This document shows positions 8,320 through 17,320 of a stretch of 38,622 nucleotides of DNA, piece by piece (position 1 is the stretch's first letter; each line of letters starts with the position of its first letter). Source of the stretch: Mariprofundus sp. (lineage in GTDB: Bacteria; Pseudomonadota; Zetaproteobacteria; Mariprofundales; Mariprofundaceae); contig JAJFLH010000016.1 in NCBI GenBank assembly GCA_021772775.1, forward strand, positions 1 through 38,622, written 5' to 3'. Position numbers and translations under genes: made by a program. Under the pieces are notes generated by a model. That model searched no databases, was not told where the DNA came from, and saw only the letters and a program-made list of their open reading frames with translations.

Positions 8320-9351
8320 CTATACGCGATAACCCATCTTCAATGTTTTACGTACTTTCTCCATTGTGCGCCCTGCTTCGATACGAGCCCGCTGATTACC
8401 AGCACGAACGATATCTTTCAGATCATCAGGGCGAGATGCAATCTCTGCACGGCGATCACGGATCGGTTGAAGCTCCTCTTCCAGATGTTTCAACATGCAC
8501 ATTTTGCAATCAATACAACCGATGCCTGCTGTAGTGCAGCCTTCACGCACCCATTCACGCTCTTCTTCGGTTGAATATACCTTATGAAAATCCCATACCG
8601 GACAATTTTCAGGTGTACCCGGATCATCACGACGCACACGCGCAGGATCGGTGGGCATGGTTTTGATTTTCTTCTCGGTAACTTTCCAAGTTTCGCCCAG
8701 CTCAATGGTATTACCGTAAGATTTGCTCATCTTACGACCATCGAGTCCCGGCAATTTAGCTGCAGGCATTAACATGGATTGTGGCTCAGGAAATAGGGGG
8801 GGAATACCCTTGCGATAGAGATGATTAAATCGACGCGCTACTTCACGGGTCAGTTCCACATGCGGTACCTGATCTTCACCAACAGGTACACCATCAGCCC
8901 GATAAATCAGAATATCTGCGGACTGCAGTAGCGGATAGCCTAGGAAGCCATAGGTGCCGAGATCTTTTTCGCGCAGTTGTTCGATCTGATCTTTATATGT
9001 AGGTACTCGCTCCAGCCACGAAAGTGGCGTCATAAACGAGAACAGCAGATGCAGCTCAGCATGTTCAGGTACTTCAGACTGAATAAATACAGTGGCTTTA
9101 TCCGGATCAATACCAACAGCTAACCAGTCAATCAGCATATCCCAAATGGTATCCTTCACAATGGATGGGTTGGCATAATCGGTGGTCAATGCATGCCAGT
9201 CGGCGGCAAAGAAGAAACACTGATGCTGTTCCTGAAGTGTTAACCAGTTTTCCAATACACCTTTGTAATGCCCCAGATGCAGCCGCCCAGTAGGGCGCAT
9301 ACCGGAAAGAATACGTTTAGGTTTGTCCTGTGATTGTTCTGAAGTGCTCAA
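8320..9351 (-). CDS. trpS: Tryptophanyl-tRNA synthetase, with probable Fe-S motif
   Basis: This class Ic synthetase charges tRNA-Trp with tryptophan. The HIGH-type motif is H-L-G-H (25-28) and KMSKS is at 207-211; G-E-D-Q (158-161) belongs to the Trp-binding region. Length, 343 aa, is close to bacterial TrpRS (about 330). A cysteine cluster C250-x21-C272-x6-C279-x2-C282, with a further C285, sits in the anticodon-binding part and resembles the [4Fe-4S] motif described for Thermotoga TrpRS (C-x22-C-x6-C-x2-C). The gene heads the minus-strand set and diverges from asmA. Confidence 0.93.
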   Translation of the reverse strand: MSTSEQSQDKPKRILSGMRPTGRLHLGHYKGVLENWLTLQEQHQCFFFAADWHALTTDYANPSIVKDTIWDMLIDWLAVGIDPDKATVFIQSEVPEHAELHLLFSFMTPLSWLERVPTYKDQIEQLREKDLGTYGFLGYPLLQSADILIYRADGVPVGEDQVPHVELTREVARRFNHLYRKGIPPLFPEPQSMLMPAAKLPGLDGRKMSKSYGNTIELGETWKVTEKKIKTMPTDPARVRRDDPGTPENCPVWDFHKVYSTEEEREWVREGCTTAGIGCIDCKMCMLKHLEEELQPIRDRRAEIASRPDDLKDIVRAGNQRARIEAGRTMEKVRKTLKMGYRV

Positions 9352-9384
9352 GCTTTTCCCCTTGTCGATTCAGCTGTGATGATA

Positions 9385-9401
9385 ATTGTTCAGCGAACAA
9401 T
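9385..9401. promoter_or_regulatory. Palindrome upstream of trpS
   Basis: ATTGTTC-AGC-GAACAAT is a perfect 7+7 bp inverted repeat with a 3-bp centre, 34 bp before the trpS start and in the divergent gap with the AsmA gene. It could be an operator or a leader hairpin. It matches no regulator I can name with confidence. Confidence 0.35.
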
Positions 9402-9602
9402 AACAAAGCAGGCATCGGATTGCGATGAAAGGGAACAAAACTTGCTTACAGCAGAAAGGCGTAAAACTTGGCTGGAAACCGGAGCGGGCAAAGAGATCGC
9501 TATGAGTTGTTGCTCAGGGTACAATCTGACTTAGTCGTGGTGAAATTGCTCTGCCAACGGCTGACCGTTATGCATGAACAGAAGACAGGGGAGGTGCTAT
9601 TC

Positions 9603-11801
9603 ATGGTAAAACGAAGTCTAAAGCTGCTGACACTGTTGTCTGCTACACTACTGTTGCTGCTTGTACTGTTTTCCGGCGGTCTGTTTCTCTACCTGAAAAA
9701 TATGGATTTCAATACTTATAAACCATTGTTAAAACAGATGGTGATGGAAGCAACGGGTCGTAATATGGAGATTGATGGGGGGGTGGAACTGAATCTTTCA
9801 CTGCACCCTTTCCTGACTATTGACGGCCTGCATCTGGCTAATGCCGATAACGGCTCTCGTGCGAATATGGTGAATGTCGAGCGCATGGAGGTGCAGCTAT
9901 CTTTAAAACCGTTACTCGATGGTGAGTTGGAGGTCGATAAGATTGTACTTGTTGGGCCTGACATCCTGTTGGAGACACTTCCTTCAGGTGCAGAGAACTG
10001 GATTTTTGAAACTGGAGAGCAGGGGGGAACTAGAGATGCAGCTCCGCTGGTACAAGGCTCTGATGAGGGTCTGTTATTGCCACAGGTTCGACGGATATTG
10101 ATCCGTGATGCACAGATGACCTACCGTGATCGTGCAGCTGGAAATGATGTTACGGTTAAGCTGAAAAAGTTGGAGATGTGGCAGGCAGAGGGAGAGAGAC
10201 GCATCTCGCTGCAGGGGATGGGTGCACTGGATCAGCGCTCACTGGAAGTTAAAGGCAGTATCGATAATTTGCAGGCTTTGCTAGCGAATGAACAGATTCA
10301 GCTGCAACAGTTCGATCTGCACTATGCCGGTCTTCATGGCAGGTTTGATGGCAGTGTAGCATTACCGCTGGATGGTGAAGGGCTCACGCTGAATGCTGAT
10401 CTGAAAACTAAAAAAGCCTCTGCTTTGGCAAATCTGTTCGGATTAAAGCTACTGCAAGATTTGCCTGCCCGTTTGCAGGTGACGATAAAAGATACGAGTA
10501 CAGGATATATCTTTTCACAGATCAAGACCCGGCTGGCTGATAGCAGGATTTCAGGTCAACTGGAGCTGGACAGCAGTGTTGATCTCATGACCATCAGTGG
10601 TGAGATTAGTGCTGATCTGCAGAGTAGTGAAATCTCACTGCTTTCCGATATATTTGAGCTAGAGTTGGCGCAAAAGTTTCCCGTTCAATTGCGGCTAAGG
10701 ATGAAGGGTTCGGGTAAGCAGATTCACTTTTCAGAGATCAGGGCAAAGCTTGCCGATAGTGATCTAGCTGGTCAGTTAGAGCTGGACTTGAGTGGTAAAC
10801 GTCCGGTGATCAGCGGTGAACTGAAGGCTGATTATGTTGATCTACCCCGATTCTTGCCGAAGGCAGCGATTGAATCGAAAGAGGCTGCTCCGAAACAGGA
10901 TGCGCTTAGTGGGGCGCGGCTGTTTTCGGATGAGGTGATCGATTATTCTCTCTTGTCTATTGCCGATATCAATATGGCTTTGAAAGTGAAACGGTTGCTT
11001 CTGTCTGACCGTGAGCTGATTGATTTGAATACCCAGATTAATCTGCATCATGGTAGCCTGAAGCTGGCACCACTTGCGCTTGGCATAGCCGGAGGAAAAG
11101 TGAGCGGTTCAGTGAGTTTCGCATCAACGCACGCCGTATCATTACAATTCTACCTTTCAGACATTGATCCATCTGCACTGCTGCTTGTCGAGAAGGGGCA
11201 GCAAGCTTTGATTAAAGGTGCGCCGATCAATGCAGATATTACATTAAATGGCAAAGGTAAATCGCTTGCGGAGATTATGGCGCATGCCGATGGACTGTTG
11301 CTGCTTGAGTTGGGAGAAGGGCGCATTCAGTCACAGGCCTTACGCTTGATCGGTGGGGATCTACTGATGAATTTGGCGAATACCGTCAATCCGTTCGCTA
11401 AAAAAATGAATTATAATGAACTTAAATGTGGTGTTGTACACTTTCGTATTCAAGATGGTGAAATGAGGAGTCGTAACGGCATTGCCTTTGAGACGGATCA
11501 CATGAATATCATCAGCAGTGGTACGGTAAACCTGGCGAATGAAGAGATTGATCTCTCCATTAACACCGAAACACGCGAAGGGCTTGGCTTGAATGTTACC
11601 AATATGGTCAATGTCGTGAAGTTGGGTGGTACACTGGCAGAACCGGGTATGGCGGTGGATGCGGTCAAGACAGGCATGGTGGCAGCACGGACTGCAGGAG
11701 CTATTGTAAGCGGTGGACTCTCTCTGTTGGGTGAAACGCTATTAAATCGAGTTATGGCAGATTCAAAACCCTGCGAGACGGCTATGAAAATGGAATATTA
11801 G
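9603..11801 (+). CDS. AsmA-family inner-membrane/periplasmic protein
   Basis: This 732-aa protein has an N-terminal signal-anchor (basic M-V-K-R-S-L-K, then a Leu-rich membrane segment at about 8-31) and a long beta-rich periplasmic body typical of AsmA/TamB-related proteins, bridge-like proteins implicated in outer-membrane lipid homeostasis. The AsmA opening N-T-Y-K-P-L-L-K-Q-M-V-M-E-A-T-G-R follows the membrane segment, and the AsmA C-terminal region is seen around R-I-Q-S-Q-A-L-R-L-I-G-G-D and G-T-V-N-L-A-N-E-E-I-D-L. The frame is open from 9468, but the ATG at 9603 is preceded by GGGGAGG with good spacing and gives a normal start. Confidence 0.82.
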   Translation: MVKRSLKLLTLLSATLLLLLVLFSGGLFLYLKNMDFNTYKPLLKQMVMEATGRNMEIDGGVELNLSLHPFLTIDGLHLANADNGSRANMVNVERMEVQLSLKPLLDGELEVDKIVLVGPDILLETLPSGAENWIFETGEQGGTRDAAPLVQGSDEGLLLPQVRRILIRDAQMTYRDRAAGNDVTVKLKKLEMWQAEGERRISLQGMGALDQRSLEVKGSIDNLQALLANEQIQLQQFDLHYAGLHGRFDGSVALPLDGEGLTLNADLKTKKASALANLFGLKLLQDLPARLQVTIKDTSTGYIFSQIKTRLADSRISGQLELDSSVDLMTISGEISADLQSSEISLLSDIFELELAQKFPVQLRLRMKGSGKQIHFSEIRAKLADSDLAGQLELDLSGKRPVISGELKADYVDLPRFLPKAAIESKEAAPKQDALSGARLFSDEVIDYSLLSIADINMALKVKRLLLSDRELIDLNTQINLHHGSLKLAPLALGIAGGKVSGSVSFASTHAVSLQFYLSDIDPSALLLVEKGQQALIKGAPINADITLNGKGKSLAEIMAHADGLLLLELGEGRIQSQALRLIGGDLLMNLANTVNPFAKKMNYNELKCGVVHFRIQDGEMRSRNGIAFETDHMNIISSGTVNLANEEIDLSINTETREGLGLNVTNMVNVVKLGGTLAEPGMAVDAVKTGMVAARTAGAIVSGGLSLLGETLLNRVMADSKPCETAMKMEY

Positions 11802-11928
11802 AGCCATTAGCTTGCATGCTGAGCTGATAGCTCATGGTAATCTCATTGATGCCCATGCTATAAAGTGTCAGATTAAGCTTATGTGATAATGATCGAAAAG
11901 CGGTTGAAAATCATGAGGTGATAAAGTT

Positions 11929-14433
11929 ATGGCGCATACGTCTATTGCCGGTGAAATGATCTGGAATATTTTTGGCCTGCTACTTGTCGCCATAGCTATT
12001 CTGCTTGTTGCCAAGCGTATGCGTCTGCCATTCACTGTGTTACTTGTTCTGGTAGGTATGGCTTTGGCGACCATCGATCGTGTTTACCCTGACAGCCTGC
12101 ATGTTTTTTCAGCACTCGAAATTTCACCTGATCTGATTCTTTATATATTTCTTCCCACATTGATTTTTGAATCGAGTTTTAATCTCGATGCACGACGGGT
12201 GATCCATAATCTGGGCCCAATACTACTGCTGGCAGTCCCAGGTCTGTTGATCTCGACACTGCTGATTGGTTCGATGGTCTCATGGCTTACCACCATACCT
12301 TTCATTATCGCGCTGTTACTAGGCTCAATTTTGAGTGCAACAGATCCGGTTGCTGTTGTTGCGATGTTTCGTCAGATGGGCGCGCCAGAACGATTAACCA
12401 CGTTGATTGAAGGTGAGAGCCTGTTCAATGATGCAACCTCGATTGTGGTGGCGGGCATTCTTGTTGCAGTGATGTCGGCCGGTGTATTTGATGGTGGTAC
12501 TTTGATGCATGGCGTGTTCAGTTTTTTACTGCTGTTCTTTGGTGGTCTGGCCGTTGGCGTAGTGATGGGCTATTTGACCAGCCTAATGGTGGGCTGGGTG
12601 GAGTCGGAACCCTTTGTTGAGATCGGTTTAACCACAGCACTGGCTTATCTCTCATTCCTCGTGGCAGAAGAGATCTTTCATGTCAGTGGAGTCATGGCAG
12701 TGGTAGGGGCAGGGCTGACTTTGGGTAGCTGGGGTCGTGTGCGTATCTCTACCTCAGTGCGAATCTACATGGAACATTTTTGGGAGCTGTTTGCGTTTAT
12801 TGCCAATGCGTTGCTGTTTTTGCTGGTTGGCATGAAACTCGACCTTGTCGCGTTATGGACGAATCTGGATGTACTATTATGGGTGATTTTGGCCATGCTG
12901 GTAGCCAGGGCTGTGATTATATTTGCACTGATGCCATTGGTGGGGCATCTGCCCGGCTCGCGTCCTGTCAGTATGCCTTATCAGATGGTGATGTTTTGGG
13001 GCGGTTTGCGCGGTGCAATTGCGCTGGCCATTGTGCTCAGTCTGCCACCCTTTGAATATTCAGAAATTCTTACCGTATTGGTGATGGGGGCAGTACTATT
13101 CACCTTATTGATTCAGGGTCTTTCCATTGAAACATTAATGAATAGATTAGGCTTGAATCAACCACCGCTGGCTGATCGTTTGGCCGTTTCAGAATTACAT
13201 ATTCTGGCCAAGGAGTTGGCCAAGGAGCGCTTGCCTACTCTTCAACAGGGCGGCGTCTTTTCCAGTCGCATTACGCATCAGATGACGCTTGAGTGTGATC
13301 AATCCATTGCTGCAGCCAAGCAGGAGATAGTCGATCTCAGAGCCAATGAGATGGAGGGCGTTTATGAGCTGAATCTGCTCTATTTGCGTGCTTTGGGTGA
13401 AGAGAAGGCCTTTTACACCGGTATGTATGATAAGGGCCATTTCACTGAGGGAGCTTTTAGAGAATTGATTGCCGTGCTGAATTTGCAGATCGATGCTTTA
13501 CGTTTCCATGGCGAGTTTGCGCATGTGTTTTCGCACCGTATTCGCCGCATGCTGGAGCATAAGTTTTATCTGCTATCGGAAAAAGTGCCATGGTTAATGC
13601 CTTATGCCGAGAAGATGCGCATGTCTCGCATTGTACGCAATTATGAACAGGTCTGGGGCCATTATCTGGGCAGTTCATATGTCATCGAATCATTGCAAGA
13701 ACTGGAGAAGCTCGGAACTGTTTCCCCCGATGTGATCACAGAGGTACGGGATAAATATCTGCTTTGGCATGGTTATGCTGAAAAACAGCTTGTTGAGGTG
13801 AGTGAACAGTTTCCTGAATTTGTTATCTCTATGCAGCAACGCTTGGGTCAACGTCTGATCCTGCTGGCTGAACTTGAAACAACAGAAGAGCAGGCTATGC
13901 AAGGCATGTTACCGGAAGCGATGGCCAAGAGCTTGGAAGATAGTCTGAATAAGCAGCTTTCTGCTATTCGTGGTCAGCAGCCGGAGAAGTTGCTCGATGA
14001 CTCACTCAGTCTATTAAAGAAAGTACCGCTATTTTCCACGCTTGATGAGAGCGACCTGACATTGATCGCTAATTTGGCAACAGCAATAAGCATGTCCGAG
14101 AAAGAGTATCTGGTGCGTAAAAGTGATCTGAACAACACACTGTTTCTCATTGCCCGAGGGGTGATAACAATCACTACCGAAGATCGTCAGGGGGTTGAGC
14201 AAAAAGGTTCACTCATTGCCGGTGAGTTCTTTGGTGAGATGGCACTGATGGGCCATGGGCGAGGTAATGCAGAAGTAAAAACCCAGATGCCGTGCCGCCT
14301 CTATACCATCCACCGCCAGCAACTGGTCTCCCTATTGAAAAAACGACCGGAGCTGAAAGAAGCACTGTCCGCACGTGATAAACAACTGAAGCTAGAGTTT
14401 GCAGTGCCGGATGCCATAGATTTAGCGAAGTAA
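11929..14433 (+). CDS. CPA1-type Na+/H+ antiporter with C-terminal cyclic-nucleotide-binding-like domain
   Basis: The 834-aa protein starts with about 12 membrane segments (residues 10-410) of the NhaP/NHE exchanger family, with the ion-binding motifs S-A-T-D-P-V-A-V-V-A-M-F (about 140) and E-G-E-S-L-F-N-D-A-T-S-I-V (about 164), plus W-G-G-L-R-G-A-I-A-L-A. A long soluble helical region follows, then a cNMP-binding-like beta-barrel from about residue 685 to 810 (L-L-K-K-V-P-L-F-S ... G-E-F-F-G-E-M-A-L-M-G). The domain order recalls sperm-type NHE without the voltage sensor. In the phosphate-binding loop the segment is F-G-E-M-A-L-M-G-H-G-R-G-N-A, and nucleotide binding is unproven. GAGGTG lies upstream of the ATG. 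It likely exports Na+ or K+ in exchange for H+. Confidence 0.87.
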   Translation: MAHTSIAGEMIWNIFGLLLVAIAILLVAKRMRLPFTVLLVLVGMALATIDRVYPDSLHVFSALEISPDLILYIFLPTLIFESSFNLDARRVIHNLGPILLLAVPGLLISTLLIGSMVSWLTTIPFIIALLLGSILSATDPVAVVAMFRQMGAPERLTTLIEGESLFNDATSIVVAGILVAVMSAGVFDGGTLMHGVFSFLLLFFGGLAVGVVMGYLTSLMVGWVESEPFVEIGLTTALAYLSFLVAEEIFHVSGVMAVVGAGLTLGSWGRVRISTSVRIYMEHFWELFAFIANALLFLLVGMKLDLVALWTNLDVLLWVILAMLVARAVIIFALMPLVGHLPGSRPVSMPYQMVMFWGGLRGAIALAIVLSLPPFEYSEILTVLVMGAVLFTLLIQGLSIETLMNRLGLNQPPLADRLAVSELHILAKELAKERLPTLQQGGVFSSRITHQMTLECDQSIAAAKQEIVDLRANEMEGVYELNLLYLRALGEEKAFYTGMYDKGHFTEGAFRELIAVLNLQIDALRFHGEFAHVFSHRIRRMLEHKFYLLSEKVPWLMPYAEKMRMSRIVRNYEQVWGHYLGSSYVIESLQELEKLGTVSPDVITEVRDKYLLWHGYAEKQLVEVSEQFPEFVISMQQRLGQRLILLAELETTEEQAMQGMLPEAMAKSLEDSLNKQLSAIRGQQPEKLLDDSLSLLKKVPLFSTLDESDLTLIANLATAISMSEKEYLVRKSDLNNTLFLIARGVITITTEDRQGVEQKGSLIAGEFFGEMALMGHGRGNAEVKTQMPCRLYTIHRQQLVSLLKKRPELKEALSARDKQLKLEFAVPDAIDLAK

Positions 14434-14524
14434 CTGTTCATGTTTATGCGGATAGAAACAATGATTTAACATGGAAGGGGATAGTGAGATGAAGTTACTA
14501 TTCTAGGCATAAAGGTCTAACGCG

Positions 14525-14566
14525 AAAGGGCAGAGTAACATTAAGTTACTCTGCCCTTTCTTTGTT
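14525..14566. terminator. Strong hairpin after antiporter gene
   Basis: A perfect 15-bp stem (14525-14539 with 14545-14559, AAAGGGCAGAGTAAC and its complement) has a 5-nt loop ATTAA. The following T-tract is short and interrupted (CTTTGTT). A symmetric A-rich left flank suggests it works in both directions. Confidence 0.75.
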
Positions 14567-14579
14567 GGTGGCGCTTCAG
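14566..14579 (-). other. Inverted copy of the tRNA-Met 3' end (possible relic attachment site)
   Basis: Bases 14566-14579 are the exact reverse complement of CTGAAGCGCCACCA, the last 14 nt of the tRNA-Met gene at 20323-20336. The similarity stops there; no tRNA body adjoins it. It lies 162 bp before the integrase remnant, close to the 165-bp spacing between the intact tRNA and the second integrase. The orientation is opposite to a normal attL/attR direct repeat. Confidence 0.5.
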
Positions 14580-14741
14580 AACGCCGAAATCATGTTTTAT
14601 ACTGTTTCAGTTTGTTTCAAAGTGCATAGCTTTACTATATAAATCAAAGTGTTAACTGTTCCCCTTGTTTCATGCTGTTTCACCGCATTGCAAACTAAGT
14701 GGTATACGATTGGTATACATTTTGCTTATAACGGGGCGTAT

Positions 14742-15926
14742 ATGACAACAAATATCGAAATCAAGAACGCTAATGCAAAAGAAAATGATTACACCCTGAA
14801 TGTTGATAAGGGGCTTTCCGTACTGATAAAAACTACTGGCAGTAAGTTATGGCGGTTTAGATATTCATTCGCCTCTAAACGCTGTATGATCTCTTTAAGT
14901 GCTTACCTCAGATTTCCATTAAAGATGCGAGAGCGAAGCAAAGAGAGTGCTTAGACTTGCTTGATAAAGGTATTAATCCCTCCGCTCATAAGCAAACCAA
15001 AAAAGCTAAACAAGTTACTGAGAAAAACTTTCTAGAGGTAGCTTTTGAATGGCATGCTAAACACTATCAAGACAGCACTGATAACCGTAAGAAAGTAAGC
15101 TTGCAGCGGTTGAAGAAATATATCTTTCCAGCAATTGGAAAAATACTACTCAAAGATATTGAAGCTCCAATGCTATTCAATCTTATCGAATCGATTCAAG
15201 ACAAAGGCCGTATCGAAACAGGTAAACGTGTGAATTCGTACTGCAGCATGATCTTCCGTTATGGCGTTGCTAAAGGTTACTGCTCCCGAGACCTTACTCA
15301 AGATTACAAAGGTATGCTCAAAAGTGCTAAATCAAAAAACATGCCGACCCTCGTAAAGGCTGATGAGATTGGTGAACTATTAAGGGATATAAACAATTAC
15401 CCTGGAACAATTATTGTAAAATCAGCCCTGCTCATTTCAGCCTATATCTTTGTCAGGCCAAAGGAACTTGCCAACTCAAAATGGAGTTATATTGATTCTG
15501 AAAACTCTCAGTGGATTATCCCAGCAGAACAGATGAAACTAAAACGAGATCATCTCATCCCATTATCAAGTCAAAACAATACTAAAAGCTCTCAGGCCAA
15601 TTAGAGGGGATAGTGAATATATATTTCCAAATGCAAAAGATGCAAACAGGCCTTTCCATAGTGAGACCGTGAATAAGACTTTGCGTAGAATTGAAGGTGG
15701 TAAATATATTGGCCGTATTGTTTCACATGGCTTTAGAGCTATGGCATCCACAATCTTGAATGAAAATCAGTTTCGTAGCGATGTGATCGAGAAGCAGCTT
15801 GCCCATGAACAACGCAATAAGGTGCGTGGTGCATACAACCGTGCTGAATATCTGGAAGAACGTACTAAAATGATGCAGTGGTATGTGGATTACCTTGATG
15901 GTTTGAAAAACAAAACACACTTATAG
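14742..15926 (+). pseudogene. Tyrosine recombinase (DUF4102/P4-type integrase) pseudogene
   Basis: Three consecutive segments in different frames reconstruct one integrase. The first starts M-T-T-N-I-E-I-K, the second covers L-L-D-K-G-I-N-P-S to L-I-P-L-S-S-Q, and the third ends Y-V-D-Y-L-D-G-L-K-N. A single-base deletion near 14905 (S-A-Y then P-Q-I-S-I-K-D-A-R in the +1 frame) and an extra A in an A-run near 15573-15576 explain both breaks. The catalytic set is still readable: R in F-V-R-P-K-E-L, H-G-F-R, L-A-H, and the tyrosine in Y-N-R-A-E-Y. It resembles the intact integrase at 20502, so an older element of the same family once sat here. Confidence 0.88.
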
Positions 15927-16333
15927 CTTCAAACTGCCCCCACAGGCGTGTTGAATGGCTATCCGACAAGTTTTCAACTAAACCATCAACACTGCGTCTA
16001 GCTCCAGGCATTCGCTAGCCGTTGCCTGTTCCGCCGATTGCTACACACAACCAGAACCTGTTCCGCAATGGGCTCATTTTGATCTACCCCAGCCCCTACA
16101 TAGGGGCGACCACAGGAACAAAGAGAAGCGTTTTCGACCTTCTTATAAAAAATTTAAGATCAATTGCATTAGCTGAGCTTCAAATTGAAAGATTAGAGTA
16201 TGATGTAAGCTTTTTTGCGAATGCCGCAAACTGCCAAAACCGGATACTCATTAGATGAAAACAACTCAATAAATCATGCCTAGCTCCGAAATTTCTGAAG
16301 CCTTATCACCGCTATAAACTTACACTCCTTCTC
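15927..16333. other. Gene-free accessory stretch
   Basis: No supported gene is seen. A 78-codon frame at 16022-16258 has no ribosome binding site or recognisable composition. A short inverted repeat GCCCCTACATAGGGGC lies near 16090-16105. The sequence looks like debris behind the dead integrase. Confidence 0.4.
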
Positions 16334-16822
16334 TTATTTGTTTTGTAATAATTTAAATTTTTTAAATTCCTGAATATCTTCTTTTAAATTTATAGGTTCA
16401 TAAAAAGGCATCTCATACCACTTTAATTTTTTGCACTGACTCCAGTTGTCAGAACATGGTTTCCATGAGAAAAACCAGAGTGATAATATCACTAAAATAA
16501 GTACCACTAAGGCGATTAACCATGCACCCCGATCATTACACTGTATTGCAGCAGGGCTTGGTTCTAAGATAACATTGAATCGTCCAACCCCAAATTTTTT
16601 TAGCATTGGTTCAATCTGAAGGTAAGTAGGCTGACTCTCTGGTTTTGAGGGATTCCCCCAATGAGAAATCATTGTTTTAGAAACATCGCATAAATTAGCA
16701 AGTTCATCAGAAGTATACCCACTAAAAGCTTTTACGGCATGAATTACTTCTGGCCCATTTTCGACCTTTCTACGCTTGAATAAGCCATCATCAATACTAA
16801 ATAGTTTTTTAAAAAAATTCAT
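16334..16822 (-). CDS. HTH-domain protein with one membrane segment
   Basis: This 162-aa protein is not a named family to me. An Xre/Cro-like helix-turn-helix is suggested at about residues 28-55 (A-V-K-A-F-S-G-Y-T-S-D-E-L-A-N-L-C-D-V-S then T-M-I-S-H-W). One strong transmembrane helix is at about 98-118 (W-L-I-A-L-V-V-L-I-L-V-I-L-S-L-W-F-F), leaving a short basic C-terminal tail. A membrane-tethered DNA-binding regulator is an inference. It is divergent from the 49-aa repeat protein, and four phased GTTAA words lie just before its start, so it may regulate both genes. AT-rich, as expected for imported DNA. Confidence 0.6.
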   Translation of the reverse strand: MNFFKKLFSIDDGLFKRRKVENGPEVIHAVKAFSGYTSDELANLCDVSKTMISHWGNPSKPESQPTYLQIEPMLKKFGVGRFNVILEPSPAAIQCNDRGAWLIALVVLILVILSLWFFSWKPCSDNWSQCKKLKWYEMPFYEPINLKEDIQEFKKFKLLQNK

Positions 16823-16842
16823 AAGTGCTTATATCCAAACAA

Positions 16843-16878
16843 GTTAATAAAAGTTAAGTGTAGGTTAACCATAGTTAA
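16843..16878. promoter_or_regulatory. Four helically phased GTTAA repeats (probable operator)
   Basis: GTTAA occurs at 16843, 16853, 16864 and 16874, spaced 10, 11 and 10 bp, so all copies face the same side of the helix. The last two are full GTTAAC palindromes. The array lies in the divergent gap between the HTH-membrane protein and the 49-aa repeat protein, and is the natural binding site for that HTH protein. Confidence 0.55.
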
Positions 16879-16942
16879 CATGAACCAAAAGGTACTGTAG
16901 TTTATATTGAAGGCTAGTAATATCTAAATGGAGGAACTTACT

Positions 16943-17092
16943 ATGAGTAGAGATTCAAATGATGATAGAAGCGATAGCATGAACCCTAACAATGACGCGT
17001 ACCAAGACAGCCTTGATAATCATTCAGACCAATTAAATCCGAATAATGATGAGTATGGAGGAGGCAATAAAGATATTGAAAATGATGACTAG
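16943..17092 (+). CDS. 49-aa acidic repeat protein (NPNND repeats)
   Basis: A small gene with a strong ribosome binding site (GGAGG, 8 nt before ATG) encodes 49 residues rich in Asp, Asn and Ser. It contains two copies of D-x-x-N-P-N-N-D-x-Y (D-S-M-N-P-N-N-D-A-Y and D-Q-L-N-P-N-N-D-E-Y). It has no membrane segment or cysteine and is probably disordered. I recall similar short proteins with this motif in other proteobacteria but know no function. It is closed by a strong terminator, which makes a short single-gene transcript likely. Confidence 0.7.
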   Translation: MSRDSNDDRSDSMNPNNDAYQDSLDNHSDQLNPNNDEYGGGNKDIENDD

Positions 17093-17135
17093 GCAATGGT
17101 AGGGACGCTACGCTTTAATTGCTAAGATAGAGACT

Positions 17136-17162
17136 GGGCGGCCAATCGGTCGCCCTTTTTTT
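17136..17162 (+). terminator. Rho-independent terminator of the 49-aa gene
   Basis: GGGCGGCC-AATC-GGTCGCCC forms an 8-bp stem (one G-T pair) with a tetraloop, followed by seven T. Confidence 0.85.
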
Positions 17163-17320
17163 ATTACATGCGAATGGCCGAAATTGACCGATTTGAAATA
17201 CTTAATAGGTGCTAACGATTTCATTGAAATAGGATGCAGGCTTTGATTATACCCTCATACTGAATTGGTTGTATTCAGCGCTCTCATAATCACATCGCCC
17301 ACAGCGTAGGATTAATCCTT

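Larger units (their letters stand above)
14434..14741. other. Intergenic junction between core genome and accessory region
   Basis: Besides the terminator, this gap holds the inverted 14-bp tRNA-Met end at 14566-14579 and two direct GGTATAC repeats at 14701-14707 and 14712-14718, just upstream of the integrase remnant. The latter may be integrase arm sites or an operator. No gene is seen. Confidence 0.55.

Noticed and set aside
9388-9398. LexA box upstream of trpS
   Set aside because: GTTC-N3-GAAC does not match the spacing of known LexA boxes (GAAC-N4-GTTC or GTTC-N7-GTTC).
9468-9602. N-terminal extension of the AsmA-family protein
   Set aside because: It precedes the signal-anchor, lacks a ribosome site and runs over the trpS promoter region. 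The ATG at 9603 has a strong GGGGAGG.
16022-16258. 78-aa ORF downstream of the dead integrase
   Set aside because: No ribosome site, no homology and a proline-rich odd start. Treated as non-coding debris.
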